Origin: an uncultured Anaerolineae bacterium
GTDB taxonomy: Bacteria; Chloroflexota; Anaerolineae; Anaerolineales; Villigracilaceae
Assembly (NCBI GenBank): GCA_903875215.1
Contig: CAIQVH010000016.1
Coordinates: forward strand, 62,001 to 126,000
Length of the DNA stretch: 64,000 bases
Direction: 5' to 3'
A program made the translations under genes and the position numbers. Each line of letters begins with the position of its first letter. Positions within the stretch are counted from its first letter, which is position 1. The notes beneath the pieces were generated by a model. The model was not told where the DNA came from, did not search any database, and saw nothing but the letters and a program-made list of their open reading frames with translations. This document shows, piece by piece, positions 8,568 through 16,838 of the stretch.

Positions 8568-11297
8568 ATGCGGAACCTTCTCCCCTTTGAATTTCATGTT
8601 TCCCGCAAAGCCAGGGACACGTACCACTTCGACGCCGCGCTGTTTTCCAGCGATGGACGCGTGCTACTGGCTGATTTTTCTGCCGCGCGGCGCTTTGCGG
8701 CCCGGATGTCTGAGGTGCGCGGTGCGCCTGTTCCGGCTGGCGAGATCAATGCGATGGGGCTGATCGATGAAATCCTGCACATTATCATTCGCCAGTATGA
8801 ATTACAAAACCCCGGCGCGCTGGAACGCGCTTTCCGCTGGATGCATGAGCGTGTGGGGCATGAATCTTTTGAACAGGCGCAACTGCGCTTTGTGGAGGAG
8901 TTCCCCCCGCTGGCGGTGTATCAGGATCAGATGCGGGCGAGTGACTACCTCAACGGCCAGACCGGCGGGCGCCAACATCGCCAGGTTGTGCTGGAAGAGA
9001 TGCTCATCTTGCACATTACCAACCTGAACCCGGCAGCTTCGGCGTACCGGGAATTGTTCGATGATACACCGTTGAAGTACGCAACTGCCTACGAGGCGCT
9101 TGTCAGCGGGGTGGTCGATTTCTTTAACGGCGAGCCCGGATTCGGCGGGAAAGGTTCACCGGAGACTTTAATCAGCGTGCTGCGCGCTCCGGCGCTGGCG
9201 TCGCCTTATTCACTGGAGGGTCAGCTCCAATTCCTGCTGAAAAAATGGGCGGTGATGTTGGGTGATGCGTTTGTCCAGCGGATTTTGCGCGCGGTGGATT
9301 TTGTCAAAGAAGAAGCGATCCGTGGGAATTTTGCGGGTGGTTTTGCGGGCGAGGCGCAGGTGATCAGCTTCGGCGGGGCGTATGAAGAATATGAGCGTTT
9401 CAGCCCGGATAAGGACTGGATGCCGCGCTGTATTTTGATGGCGAAGAATTCATACGTCTGGCTGGAGCAGCTGAGCCGCCAGTATCAGCGGGATATTCAT
9501 ACTCTCGATGCCATTCCTGATGAGGAGTTGGATACTCTGGCGGCGCGCGGGATCACCGGGCTGTGGCTGATTGGGCTGTGGGAGCGCAGCCGCGCCAGCC
9601 AGCGCATCAAGCAGCGCATGGGCGATCATGATGCGGTGGCGTCGGCGTATTCGCTGTATTCTTATGATATTGCGGCTGACCTGGGCGGCTGGGGCGCGCT
9701 GGAAAATTTGCGTTGGCGTGCCTGGCAGCGCGGCATCCGGCTTTCGGCTGATATGGTGCCCAATCATATGGGGATTGATTCGCGCTGGGTGAATGAACAT
9801 CCCGATTGGTTCCTGTCGCTGCGGCAGACGCCGTATCCGGGGTACAGTTTCAACAGTGAGGATTTATCAGAGGATGGGCGGGTGGCCGTGATCTTGGAAG
9901 ATCATTATTATTCCAGGTCGGATGCGGCGGTGGTCTTCAAGCGCATTGACAAGTGGACTGGCGATGTGCGCTATGTCTATCATGGCAATGACGGCACGTC
10001 GATGCCGTGGAATGATACGGCCCAACTGGATTATCTCAAGGCCGAGGTGCGCGAGGCGGTCATTCAGACGATTTTGCATGTGGCGCGCAACTTTCCCATT
10101 ATCCGCTTTGATGCGGCCATGACGCTGGCCAAGAAACACATCCAGCGCTTGTGGTTCCCCGAGCCGGGTTCGGGCGGGGCCATTCCATCGCGCTCGGAAC
10201 ATGGCCTGACGCGCGAACAATTTGACGCGGCCATTCCCGAAGAATTTTGGCGCGAAGTGGTTGACCGTGTGGCTGTGGAAGTGCCCGACACTTTGTTGCT
10301 GGCCGAGGCTTTCTGGTTGATGGAAGGCTACTTTGTCCGCACGTTGGGGATGCACCGCGTCTATAATTCGGCCTTCATGCACATGCTGCGCGACGAAGAC
10401 AACGCCAAGTATCGTTCGGTGATGAAAAATACGCTGGAATTCGACCCGCAAATCATGAAGCGTTATGTCAACTTTATGAGCAACCCCGATGAAAAGACCG
10501 CCATCGAGCAATTCGGCGACGGCGACAAATATTTCGGTACTGCAACTCTGATGGCCACCCTGCCGGGCCTGCCGATGTTCGGGCATGGTCAGTTTGAAGG
10601 TTTTCGTGAGAAGTACGGCATGGAGTTTCGCCGCCCGAAGTGGGAAGAGTGGCCCAACGAAGGCCTGCTCCGCGGTCATGATTGGAAGATTTTCCCGCTT
10701 CTGCACAAGCGCCACATCTTTGCCGAAGTTGAGCATTTCCTGCTCTACGATTTCTTCACTCCTGATGGCCATGTCAACGAGGATGTCTTCGCTGTCAGCA
10801 ACCGCCTGACCGAGGAGCGCGGGCTGGTGGTTTTTCACAACAAGTACGCCGAAACCAATGGCTGGCTGAAGACCTCGGTAGGCTACATGGACAAAGCCGG
10901 CGGGCAGCTCGTTCAGCGCACGCTGGCTGATGGGCTGGCTCTGCCCGAGGGCGGCTACGCCATCTTCCGCGATTACACCACCCACCTCGAATACATCCGC
11001 GCCTGCGCCGAGCTCCGCGAAAAGGGCCTGTATGTGGCCCTGGGCGCTTACCAGTGCCATGCCTTCCTCGATTGGCGCTTTGTGGGCGGGCAGGAGTGGC
11101 AAAAGGTTTTTGAATCGTTGAACGGCGCCGGGGTTGATTCGCTGCAAGCCCGCTTCGACGAGTTATTCCCGCCCGTAAAGATCGAAGTCAAAGTGGAGAA
11201 GAAAGCCAAATCCGCGCGGAAGCAGGTTCCCGCCGCGAAGAAATCATCGGCAAAAAAGCCGCGCGCCGGGAAAAAATCCACTGCCGGGTTGAAGTGA
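8568..11297 (+). CDS. GH13 alpha-amylase-family protein with lysine-rich tail
   Basis: 909 residues, no signal peptide, so cytoplasmic. About 300 residues at the N-terminus match nothing I recognise. The following (beta/alpha)8 GH13 domain has SADMVPNHMG (region I), IIRFDAAMTLAKKH (nucleophile Asp, region II) and LLAEAFW (acid/base Glu, region III). Region IV, usually NHD, reads FMSNPDEKTA, so His is replaced by Pro. The last 30 or so residues are rich in Lys, Ala and Ser (KKAKSARKQVPAAKKSS...), like a histone-H1 tail. It probably acts on an alpha-glucan or maltose/trehalose-type sugar; the exact reaction is not known. Start ATG follows AAAAGGAGCCCACC. Confidence 0.85.
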   Translation: MRNLLPFEFHVSRKARDTYHFDAALFSSDGRVLLADFSAARRFAARMSEVRGAPVPAGEINAMGLIDEILHIIIRQYELQNPGALERAFRWMHERVGHESFEQAQLRFVEEFPPLAVYQDQMRASDYLNGQTGGRQHRQVVLEEMLILHITNLNPAASAYRELFDDTPLKYATAYEALVSGVVDFFNGEPGFGGKGSPETLISVLRAPALASPYSLEGQLQFLLKKWAVMLGDAFVQRILRAVDFVKEEAIRGNFAGGFAGEAQVISFGGAYEEYERFSPDKDWMPRCILMAKNSYVWLEQLSRQYQRDIHTLDAIPDEELDTLAARGITGLWLIGLWERSRASQRIKQRMGDHDAVASAYSLYSYDIAADLGGWGALENLRWRAWQRGIRLSADMVPNHMGIDSRWVNEHPDWFLSLRQTPYPGYSFNSEDLSEDGRVAVILEDHYYSRSDAAVVFKRIDKWTGDVRYVYHGNDGTSMPWNDTAQLDYLKAEVREAVIQTILHVARNFPIIRFDAAMTLAKKHIQRLWFPEPGSGGAIPSRSEHGLTREQFDAAIPEEFWREVVDRVAVEVPDTLLLAEAFWLMEGYFVRTLGMHRVYNSAFMHMLRDEDNAKYRSVMKNTLEFDPQIMKRYVNFMSNPDEKTAIEQFGDGDKYFGTATLMATLPGLPMFGHGQFEGFREKYGMEFRRPKWEEWPNEGLLRGHDWKIFPLLHKRHIFAEVEHFLLYDFFTPDGHVNEDVFAVSNRLTEERGLVVFHNKYAETNGWLKTSVGYMDKAGGQLVQRTLADGLALPEGGYAIFRDYTTHLEYIRACAELREKGLYVALGAYQCHAFLDWRFVGGQEWQKVFESLNGAGVDSLQARFDELFPPVKIEVKVEKKAKSARKQVPAAKKSSAKKPRAGKKSTAGLK

Positions 11298-11318
11298 TCC
11301 ATCCAACAAGGAGATGAA

Positions 11319-11720
11319 ATGATCCGCACCTTTTTGAAACACTACCTGTTGACTTTGCTGCCCTTCGTCGTGCTCGACGCGCTCTGGCTGGGCACTGTGG
11401 CCCCCAAGTTTTACCAGGCCCAGATCGGTCACCTGATGACTCCCACTCCCAATTGGCTGGCGGCAATCCTGTTTTACCTGCTGTTCATTGTGGGGGTGGT
11501 GGTGTTTGTCAGTGGGCCGGGCATCCAATCGGGAGATTGGAAGGGTGCCGCGCTGCGCGGGGCTTTGTTCGGGCTGGTAAGCTACGCCACTTACGATCTG
11601 ACCAATCTCGCCACGCTGACGGGCTGGCCGGTGCTTGTCACACTGGTGGATCTGTGCTGGGGCACCTTCCTGAGCGCGACAACGGCCATTCTGGCTGTCT
11701 GGCTGGGGCGCAGATTTTGA
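11319..11720 (+). CDS. DUF2177-family membrane protein
   Basis: 133 residues with four predicted membrane helices. The sequence (LDALWLG near residue 20; YDLTNLATL; VDLCWG) fits the DUF2177 family, whose function is unknown. SD AAGGAG 6 bases before the ATG. It follows the GH13 gene by 21 bases on the same strand, so the two are probably co-transcribed. Confidence 0.85.
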   Translation: MIRTFLKHYLLTLLPFVVLDALWLGTVAPKFYQAQIGHLMTPTPNWLAAILFYLLFIVGVVVFVSGPGIQSGDWKGAALRGALFGLVSYATYDLTNLATLTGWPVLVTLVDLCWGTFLSATTAILAVWLGRRF

Positions 11721-11793
11721 ATTATGCTATAATCTATGCACCAAGTTTTCCCAGTCAAAATTTTCTAAAAACATCAACACAGGAAGGTGGAAG

Positions 11794-12336
11794 ATGTCAC
11801 CCAGAGTTCAACCTCACAAATTCATATTGTCTATGCTGGTCCTGTTGTTGCTGGTCACGCTGACGGCGGTCAATGTTTCGCCTGCGCGCGCCGATGAAGC
11901 CAAGCCGCTGCCCGGGTTTGGCAAGGTTACGGATGCCGAATTGACCAAAATGCTGTTGAAGAAGCGCGCCTGGTATCAGGATCAATATACCATCGTGGTC
12001 AAGTCCAATCAGCTGGCGGTTGTGTTCAATGATCTGATCACCAACATGAAGGGCAAGAAACGGGAAGTCTCCACGCTGGAAGATGCGCTGGCGCAGTTCC
12101 AGCAGGCTATCCTGGAGACAGAAGCGGCGCGCACCGATCAGCTCAATATCATGAACCGGAACGCCGGGTTTAACGGCTTCTTCAATGTCCTCGACCGCAC
12201 CCTGGCCGGGCAGACAATCCTCGACCTGCACACCTCGTTAAGAGGCACCCATGAGAAGTTTGAACTTTCGGTTCAGGCCTTCTACAAGTCCTTCCATGAC
12301 TGGAAAGTGTGGATCCTGGAAACAGGCAAAAAATAA
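11794..12336 (+). CDS. Secreted helical protein of unknown function
   Basis: 180 residues. A signal peptide spans about residues 1-33 (hydrophobic SMLVLLLLVTLTAV, probable cut after ARA). The mature part is rich in Lys, Gln, Leu and Asp and is predicted mostly alpha-helical; it has no cysteine and no motif I recognise. TATAAT at about 11728 and SD AGGAAGGTGG before the ATG support its own promoter. The lipoprotein gene 12 bases downstream is probably in the same transcript. Confidence 0.7.
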   Translation: MSPRVQPHKFILSMLVLLLLVTLTAVNVSPARADEAKPLPGFGKVTDAELTKMLLKKRAWYQDQYTIVVKSNQLAVVFNDLITNMKGKKREVSTLEDALAQFQQAILETEAARTDQLNIMNRNAGFNGFFNVLDRTLAGQTILDLHTSLRGTHEKFELSVQAFYKSFHDWKVWILETGKK

Positions 12337-12348
12337 CAACCCCATTCC

Positions 12349-12669
12349 ATGAGAAAATTCTTCAGTGGGCTGGCGCTGGTGAGTTTGATGGTGTTGGTTG
12401 CCTGCGGTTCTGGCTCAGATTCTGAAGCCAGCCAGGCCACCAGCCTGCCCGCGCCGCAAATTCGCGTGGAGTTGCTGCCTTCGGCCACGCCGCTGCCGCC
12501 TGTGCCGACCGACACACCCGCCCCCGATACACCTACGCCTGCCCCCACCGTCTACGTCCAGCCTTTGCCGACCCTGGATGAAACCCAGTACCTGGTGGAC
12601 CAGGTCGAAAGCCTGCTGAGCGACATCACCTCGAAACTCAAGCAGGCCGATACGCGGCTAAAACCGTAG
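12349..12669 (+). CDS. Small lipoprotein with Pro/Thr linker
   Basis: 106 residues. Lipoprotein signal peptide with lipobox LVAC (Cys19), then Gly/Ser and a Pro/Thr-rich linker to about residue 65, then a 40-residue amphipathic, possibly coiled-coil end (YLVDQVESLLSDITSKLKQ). Function unknown. Its end resembles a simple helical tether, perhaps partnering the secreted helical protein just upstream (inference). Confidence 0.7.
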   Translation: MRKFFSGLALVSLMVLVACGSGSDSEASQATSLPAPQIRVELLPSATPLPPVPTDTPAPDTPTPAPTVYVQPLPTLDETQYLVDQVESLLSDITSKLKQADTRLKP

Positions 12670-12697
12670 CACAGTCCTGATCTGATGAAAGCCATTT

Positions 12698-12727
12698 CCC
12701 GAAGGCGCAGTCCGCTGCGCCTTCGGG
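12698..12727. terminator. Strong hairpin before nadD
   Basis: Perfect 12-bp stem CCCGAAGGCGCA / TGCGCCTTCGGG with a 6-base loop, in the 119-base gap after the lipoprotein gene. It has no T run, so factor-independent termination is uncertain. Confidence 0.5.
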
Positions 12728-12775
12728 GCGTTAATCGGGCCAAGGCTTGGCAGGGGGTGGCCGTGCCAAATCGGG

Positions 12776-12781
12776 TATACT
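12776..12781 (+). promoter_or_regulatory. -10 box of nadD (leaderless layout)
   Basis: TATACT with 7 bases to the nadD ATG and no Shine-Dalgarno. Confidence 0.55.
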
Positions 12782-12788
12782 TCGGCGC

Positions 12789-13391
12789 ATGACGGAAGCG
12801 CTCGGAGTTTTCGGTGGCAGCTTTGACCCGCCTCACCTCGGACATTTGATTTTGGCTGCGGAAGCATTGCACCAACTCAACCTGGCCCGTGTGTTATGGG
12901 TGCTGACGCCCCAGCCGCCGCATAAGCCCGGCCGGGCCCTGAGCTCGCTTGCGCACCGCCTCGAAATGTTGCGCCGTACGATCGCTGGCGCGCCTGCCTT
13001 TGAACTCTCCACTGTCGAAATTGATCGCCCTGGCCCGCACTACACCATCGATACGCTCGATATGCTTCAAGCCAGGTATCCCGCCGCGCATCTGACCCTG
13101 CTCATCGGGGGCGATTCGTTGCGAGACCTGCCCGATTGGTACAGCCCGGCTGAAATCATCAGCGCGGTCGTTGCACTGGGCGTCATGCGCCGCCCCGGCG
13201 ATGCCGTGGAAATTGACCGGCTGGAAAAACTATATCCTGGCCTGCGAACCAAACTCCGGTTTGTCGATGCTCCACAGCTCGAAATCTCCTCCACCACCAT
13301 CCGCCAGCGGATCGAGGCCGGGGGCCATTATCAATATTATCTCGTCCCCCAGGTTTATGACTACATCCAGCGAAACCACCTTTACCGGTAA
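12789..13391 (+). CDS. nadD: Nicotinate-nucleotide adenylyltransferase
   Basis: 200 residues. Joins nicotinate mononucleotide and ATP to give deamido-NAD. The nucleotidyltransferase motifs are clear: GVFGGSFDPPHLGHL (HxGH type) at residues 6-20 and ISSTTIRQRI near residue 175. The start is ATG 12789, in line with the family N-terminus and 7 bases after TATACT; the longer frame from 12747 is rejected. The 3' end overlaps the MFS gene by 35 bases. Confidence 0.95.
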   Translation: MTEALGVFGGSFDPPHLGHLILAAEALHQLNLARVLWVLTPQPPHKPGRALSSLAHRLEMLRRTIAGAPAFELSTVEIDRPGPHYTIDTLDMLQARYPAAHLTLLIGGDSLRDLPDWYSPAEIISAVVALGVMRRPGDAVEIDRLEKLYPGLRTKLRFVDAPQLEISSTTIRQRIEAGGHYQYYLVPQVYDYIQRNHLYR

Positions 13392-14559
13392 ACCCACCAC
13401 GCCCCTGAAAATTTTTCGCAACGGGGTATTTTCCTCCATTGCAATCGGCCACTTCAGCGTTGACCTGTTGAATGGCACACGTCCGGTCTCACTCACCTTC
13501 CTCAGCACCGCGCTCGGATTGAACAATACCGCCCTGGCCGCCATCAGCACCGGCTACGTCTGGGCTGCTTCAGCCTCGCAGCCCCTTTTTGGCTGGCTGG
13601 CCGACCGGCTGGGAACGCGCTGGCTGGCCTCGTTGGGCATCTTGTGGATGTCGGTATTCTTCAGCCTGGCCATGCTGATCAGCGGGCCGCTCTCCATTGC
13701 CTGCCTGATCCTGGGCAGCCTCGGCTCGGCGGCTTTTCACCCCGCTGGGACGATGGAATCTACCCTGGTAGGCCGCGAGCTGTATGCCGGGCGGGAGACC
13801 ACCACCGCCTCGATCTTCTTTTTCAGCGGACAATTGGGTTACTTCCTCGGCCCGATCGTCAGCGGCCCGATTTTGGAGCGCTATGGCGACATAGGCCTGG
13901 TGGCGCTGGCTGTTCTACTCCTGCCGGTTGGACTGAACACCGGCTGGCAATTGCGCGACCGGCAGACAGCCCATCTTGCCCACAAAAAGGCCGAAGCCGA
14001 TCATCCGCGCGTTGGAGCTGGTTGGCAGACCCTCACCCTGCTGGCGCTGGCCGGCGCACTGCAAGCCTGGGCCCAGCAGAACATGATCACCTTTGTTCCA
14101 AAATACCTGCACGATCTTGGCCAGTCGCCCATCACCTACGGGCTGATTGCCGGGTTGTTCATGGGCGGATCGGCGTTTGGCAATGTGCTGGGTGGCAGCC
14201 TGGCGGATCGTTTTGGCAAACAACGTGTCGCGCTGACCGTGCTTATCCTGGCTTCGATTCCCCTCTTTTTTATCTCGCAAATTGGCTGGTCGCCCTGGCT
14301 GTATATCCTGGTTCCGCTGGCCGGGGCGCTGACTGGTTCTGTGCATAGCATTGTGGTCGTACTGGCCCAGCGCGCCCTGCCGATGGGAATGGCCACTGCC
14401 TCTGGGTTGACGCTTGGATTTATCTTCTCTGCCGGGGCACTTGGCACGCTGCTATGCGGCCCACTGGCTGATCGGGTTGGCTGGCCGCCGGTCTTTTTGC
14501 TGACCTCTGGCCTGACATTGGGCGCGGCGCTGTTGATGCTTGCTCTGCGCGACGAATAA
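13357..14559 (+). CDS. MFS transporter, fosmidomycin-resistance-like
   Basis: 400 residues, twelve hydrophobic segments. The opening IAIGHFSVDLLNGTRPVSLTFLS and the LADRLGTRW loop 2-3 motif are like the Fsr-type branch of the major facilitator superfamily, which exports fosmidomycin or unknown small molecules; the true substrate is not known. The ATG at 13357 lies inside nadD (35-base overlap), suggesting coupling. Confidence 0.85.
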   Translation: MTTSSETTFTGKPTTPLKIFRNGVFSSIAIGHFSVDLLNGTRPVSLTFLSTALGLNNTALAAISTGYVWAASASQPLFGWLADRLGTRWLASLGILWMSVFFSLAMLISGPLSIACLILGSLGSAAFHPAGTMESTLVGRELYAGRETTTASIFFFSGQLGYFLGPIVSGPILERYGDIGLVALAVLLLPVGLNTGWQLRDRQTAHLAHKKAEADHPRVGAGWQTLTLLALAGALQAWAQQNMITFVPKYLHDLGQSPITYGLIAGLFMGGSAFGNVLGGSLADRFGKQRVALTVLILASIPLFFISQIGWSPWLYILVPLAGALTGSVHSIVVVLAQRALPMGMATASGLTLGFIFSAGALGTLLCGPLADRVGWPPVFLLTSGLTLGAALLMLALRDE

Positions 14560-14560
14560 A

Positions 14561-14595
14561 CAGCCTGACCTTTCCACCGCGGAAAGGTCAGGCTG
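14561..14595. terminator. Bidirectional terminator
   Basis: Perfect 15-bp inverted repeat CAGCCTGACCTTTCC / GGAAAGGTCAGGCTG with a 5-base loop between the convergent MFS (+) and cupin (-) genes. Confidence 0.75.
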
Positions 14596-14628
14596 ACTGA
14601 AATTTAGATTGGAGCGTTGGGGGCTGAT

Positions 14629-14994
14629 TTAGCAGCTTTTTTCTTCCAGCAGTGTGGTTACATCTGGCAGGTTGGGGATGATGCACAGAAATTCAAAAAC
14701 ATCGTCGCCGGTGTTCTGGTACCAGTGGGGAATGCCGCCCGGGATGAAGACCACATCCCCTTTTTTAACCTCGAACGTTTCCTCGCCGATGCCGATGCGC
14801 GCCCGGCCGCCCAGGATAAACTGCTCGTGTTCCACGGTGTTGGTATGGCGGGGCATGCCGCCGCCCGGCTCCATAATGAAGCGGCGCATGGCAAAATTGG
14901 GGCCTTCCTGCGCCGATATCAGGACTTGCCGGGTGGTTTTAACGCCGCTGGGGACAACGGTTGCTTCAACATCACGGGTGTGTTTGACGGACAT
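14629..14994 (-). CDS. Single-domain cupin protein
   Basis: 121 residues. One cupin barrel: motif 1 PRHTNTVEHEQFILGG (His and Glu metal ligands) and motif 2 VFIPGGIPHWYQN (His ligand). Probably a small metal-binding enzyme or sugar-binding protein; no specific reaction can be assigned. Start ATG follows GGAGG. It lies 67 bases after recF on the same strand. Confidence 0.85.
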   Translation of the reverse strand: MSVKHTRDVEATVVPSGVKTTRQVLISAQEGPNFAMRRFIMEPGGGMPRHTNTVEHEQFILGGRARIGIGEETFEVKKGDVVFIPGGIPHWYQNTGDDVFEFLCIIPNLPDVTTLLEEKSC

Positions 14995-15061
14995 GCGGGC
15001 CTCCAGGGTTGGTTTGACTTTTCAGATTTGCTTTCATTGTATCAATTTCCGGGCGGCGAAA

Positions 15062-16270
15062 CTACCCCCGCGCCGTTACCGCGCCATTATGAACCTGCCA
15101 GAGGGTGGAATCTTGCAAAAAGGTGGGTGTGAAGAAGTGCTCGTCGGTAGTGGTCAACAGGGCCTGGTCGGGGTCGGAGAGTGTGGAGAGTAAATCGGCG
15201 CGGCGATCCTGATCCAGCTCTGCCATGACTTCATCGAGCAGGACGACCGGCCATTCGCCGGTTTTTTCTTTCATCCAGGCCACTTCGGCCAATTTCAGCG
15301 CCAGCAGGGTGGTGCGCATTTGGCCGCGTGAGCCGTAAAGGCCCAGGTTAATGCCATTGGCGAGGAATCGCAGTTCATCGCGGTGCGGGCCGATGGTGGT
15401 GATGCCGCGTGAAATTTCTTCGGGGCGGAGCTTTTTCAGTGCCTCGGTAAATCCTTTTTTAATGGTGGGCAGGTCGAGGCCGGAGCGGTCGGCGGGGGTA
15501 TCAAGTTTCAGGGCGAATTGTCCGCTTGGGCGTGGCAGTGGGTCGTAGGCCGGGTCGTAGGCCAGCCGCAGGACTTCCTTGCCGCGCGTCAGACTCAGGT
15601 GGGTGCGCGTGGCCAGCCGTTCCAGCTCCTGAATGGCCTGGATGCGCCACAGGATGATTTGCGCGCCAGATTCGACCAGGTTGCCATCCCAAAAATCGAG
15701 CTGGGCCGGGTCGCCGCCGCGTTCGGCGAGCTGTTTGAGCAGGGCGTTGCGCTGTTCGAGCGTTTTTTGGTAAACCCCCAGGGTTTGGGCGTAGCCGGGG
15801 ATGATCTGGGCCAGCGTCAGGTTGAGATTGCGGCGGCGTTCCTCGGGGCCGCCTTCCAGCACCTGTGACATTTGTGGAATGTAGAGCGCCGCGTTGAACT
15901 GGCCGATGATTTCGCTGGATGGTCGTTTGACGCCATCCAGCAGGATTTCTTTGCGGGTGCGTTGTCCGTTGAGTACGCCGACCGGTTCGACGATGATGCG
16001 TACCTCCAGGTGGTGGGAGCGTCCGCCGCGCACGAAGTCGGCGACCAGGCGGGCCACGGCCAGGTTTTCCTGGGCGGCGACGAAGTTGACCAGCTGCCGG
16101 TCGGTGTGGGTCTGGAAGGAGGCAAAGGTGGCGAGGAAGTAAACTGCTTCGAGAATGCTGGTCTTGCCCTGGGCATTGCTCCCAACCAGCAAAACAGCCC
16201 GCCGTGGAACATCAAGATCCAGGCGGGCAAAATTTCGGAAGTTGGTCAGCGAGAGATGCTTCAGGTGCAT
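15062..16270 (-). CDS. recF: DNA replication and repair protein RecF
   Basis: 402 residues, slightly longer than usual (about 360-375). An SMC-like ATPase that helps load RecA at single-strand gaps. Seen: N-terminal LTNFRNF, Walker A GSNAQGKTS near residue 31, ABC-type signature YGSRGQMRTTLLALKLAE and Walker B VVLLDEVMAELD near the C-terminus. It begins 4 bases after the def stop, so the two are coupled; recF is away from dnaA/dnaN here. Confidence 0.95.
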   Translation of the reverse strand: MHLKHLSLTNFRNFARLDLDVPRRAVLLVGSNAQGKTSILEAVYFLATFASFQTHTDRQLVNFVAAQENLAVARLVADFVRGGRSHHLEVRIIVEPVGVLNGQRTRKEILLDGVKRPSSEIIGQFNAALYIPQMSQVLEGGPEERRRNLNLTLAQIIPGYAQTLGVYQKTLEQRNALLKQLAERGGDPAQLDFWDGNLVESGAQIILWRIQAIQELERLATRTHLSLTRGKEVLRLAYDPAYDPLPRPSGQFALKLDTPADRSGLDLPTIKKGFTEALKKLRPEEISRGITTIGPHRDELRFLANGINLGLYGSRGQMRTTLLALKLAEVAWMKEKTGEWPVVLLDEVMAELDQDRRADLLSTLSDPDQALLTTTDEHFFTPTFLQDSTLWQVHNGAVTARG

Positions 16271-16274
16271 GCGA

Positions 16275-16799
16275 TTAGACGCGGTCTTCCACCGGGCCTT
16301 CAGGTTTCCAGATGCGGGTGGCGCGATCGGTGAACAGCACGCCGGTCAGGTGGTCAATTTCGTGCTGGAAAATGCGCGCTGTCCAGTCTTTGAGTTTGAG
16401 CGTGACGGGCTGTCCACGGCGGTTTTGGCCTTTGACGGTGATGGTCTCGAAGCGTTCCACTTCGCCCAAATAGCCGGGGATGGAGAGACAGCCTTCGGGG
16501 CCTTCCACTGTTTCGGTCGATGTGCGCGTGATTTCGGGGTTGATGACCACATACAGGCGTTTGGGCGCTGATTCGGCATCCTCCGCTTCTTCGTCTTCTT
16601 CGTTTTCGAAATATTCCACCACGATGACCTGTTCCAGCACGCCAATTTGTGGTGCGGCCAGGCCGACGCCGGGTGCGGCGCGCATGGTCTCGATCATGTC
16701 ATCGACCAGCGTTTGTAGTTTTTCGTCGAATTGCGTTACTTTCTGCGTTTTTCGGCGCAGCACAGGGTCGGGAACGGTTACGATTTCTCGGATTGTCAT
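16275..16799 (-). CDS. def: Peptide deformylase
   Basis: 174 residues. Removes the formyl group from nascent proteins. All three family motifs are intact: GVGLAAPQIG, EGCLSIPG (Cys metal ligand) and HEIDHLTG (two His ligands and catalytic Glu). A very acidic stretch (ENEEDEEAEDAESA, about residues 66-80) is inserted before the conserved VINPEI strand. SD-like AGGTAAGAG before the ATG. Confidence 0.96.
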   Translation of the reverse strand: MTIREIVTVPDPVLRRKTQKVTQFDEKLQTLVDDMIETMRAAPGVGLAAPQIGVLEQVIVVEYFENEEDEEAEDAESAPKRLYVVINPEITRTSTETVEGPEGCLSIPGYLGEVERFETITVKGQNRRGQPVTLKLKDWTARIFQHEIDHLTGVLFTDRATRIWKPEGPVEDRV

Positions 16800-16838
16800 G
16801 GATTTCTCTTACCTTTAGGGTGGTCTCAGGCCCCGATT

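Noticed and set aside
9867-11147. Open frame on the minus strand inside the GH13 gene
   Set aside because: It is the antisense shadow of a GC-rich coding region; no motif, no promoter or ribosome binding site.
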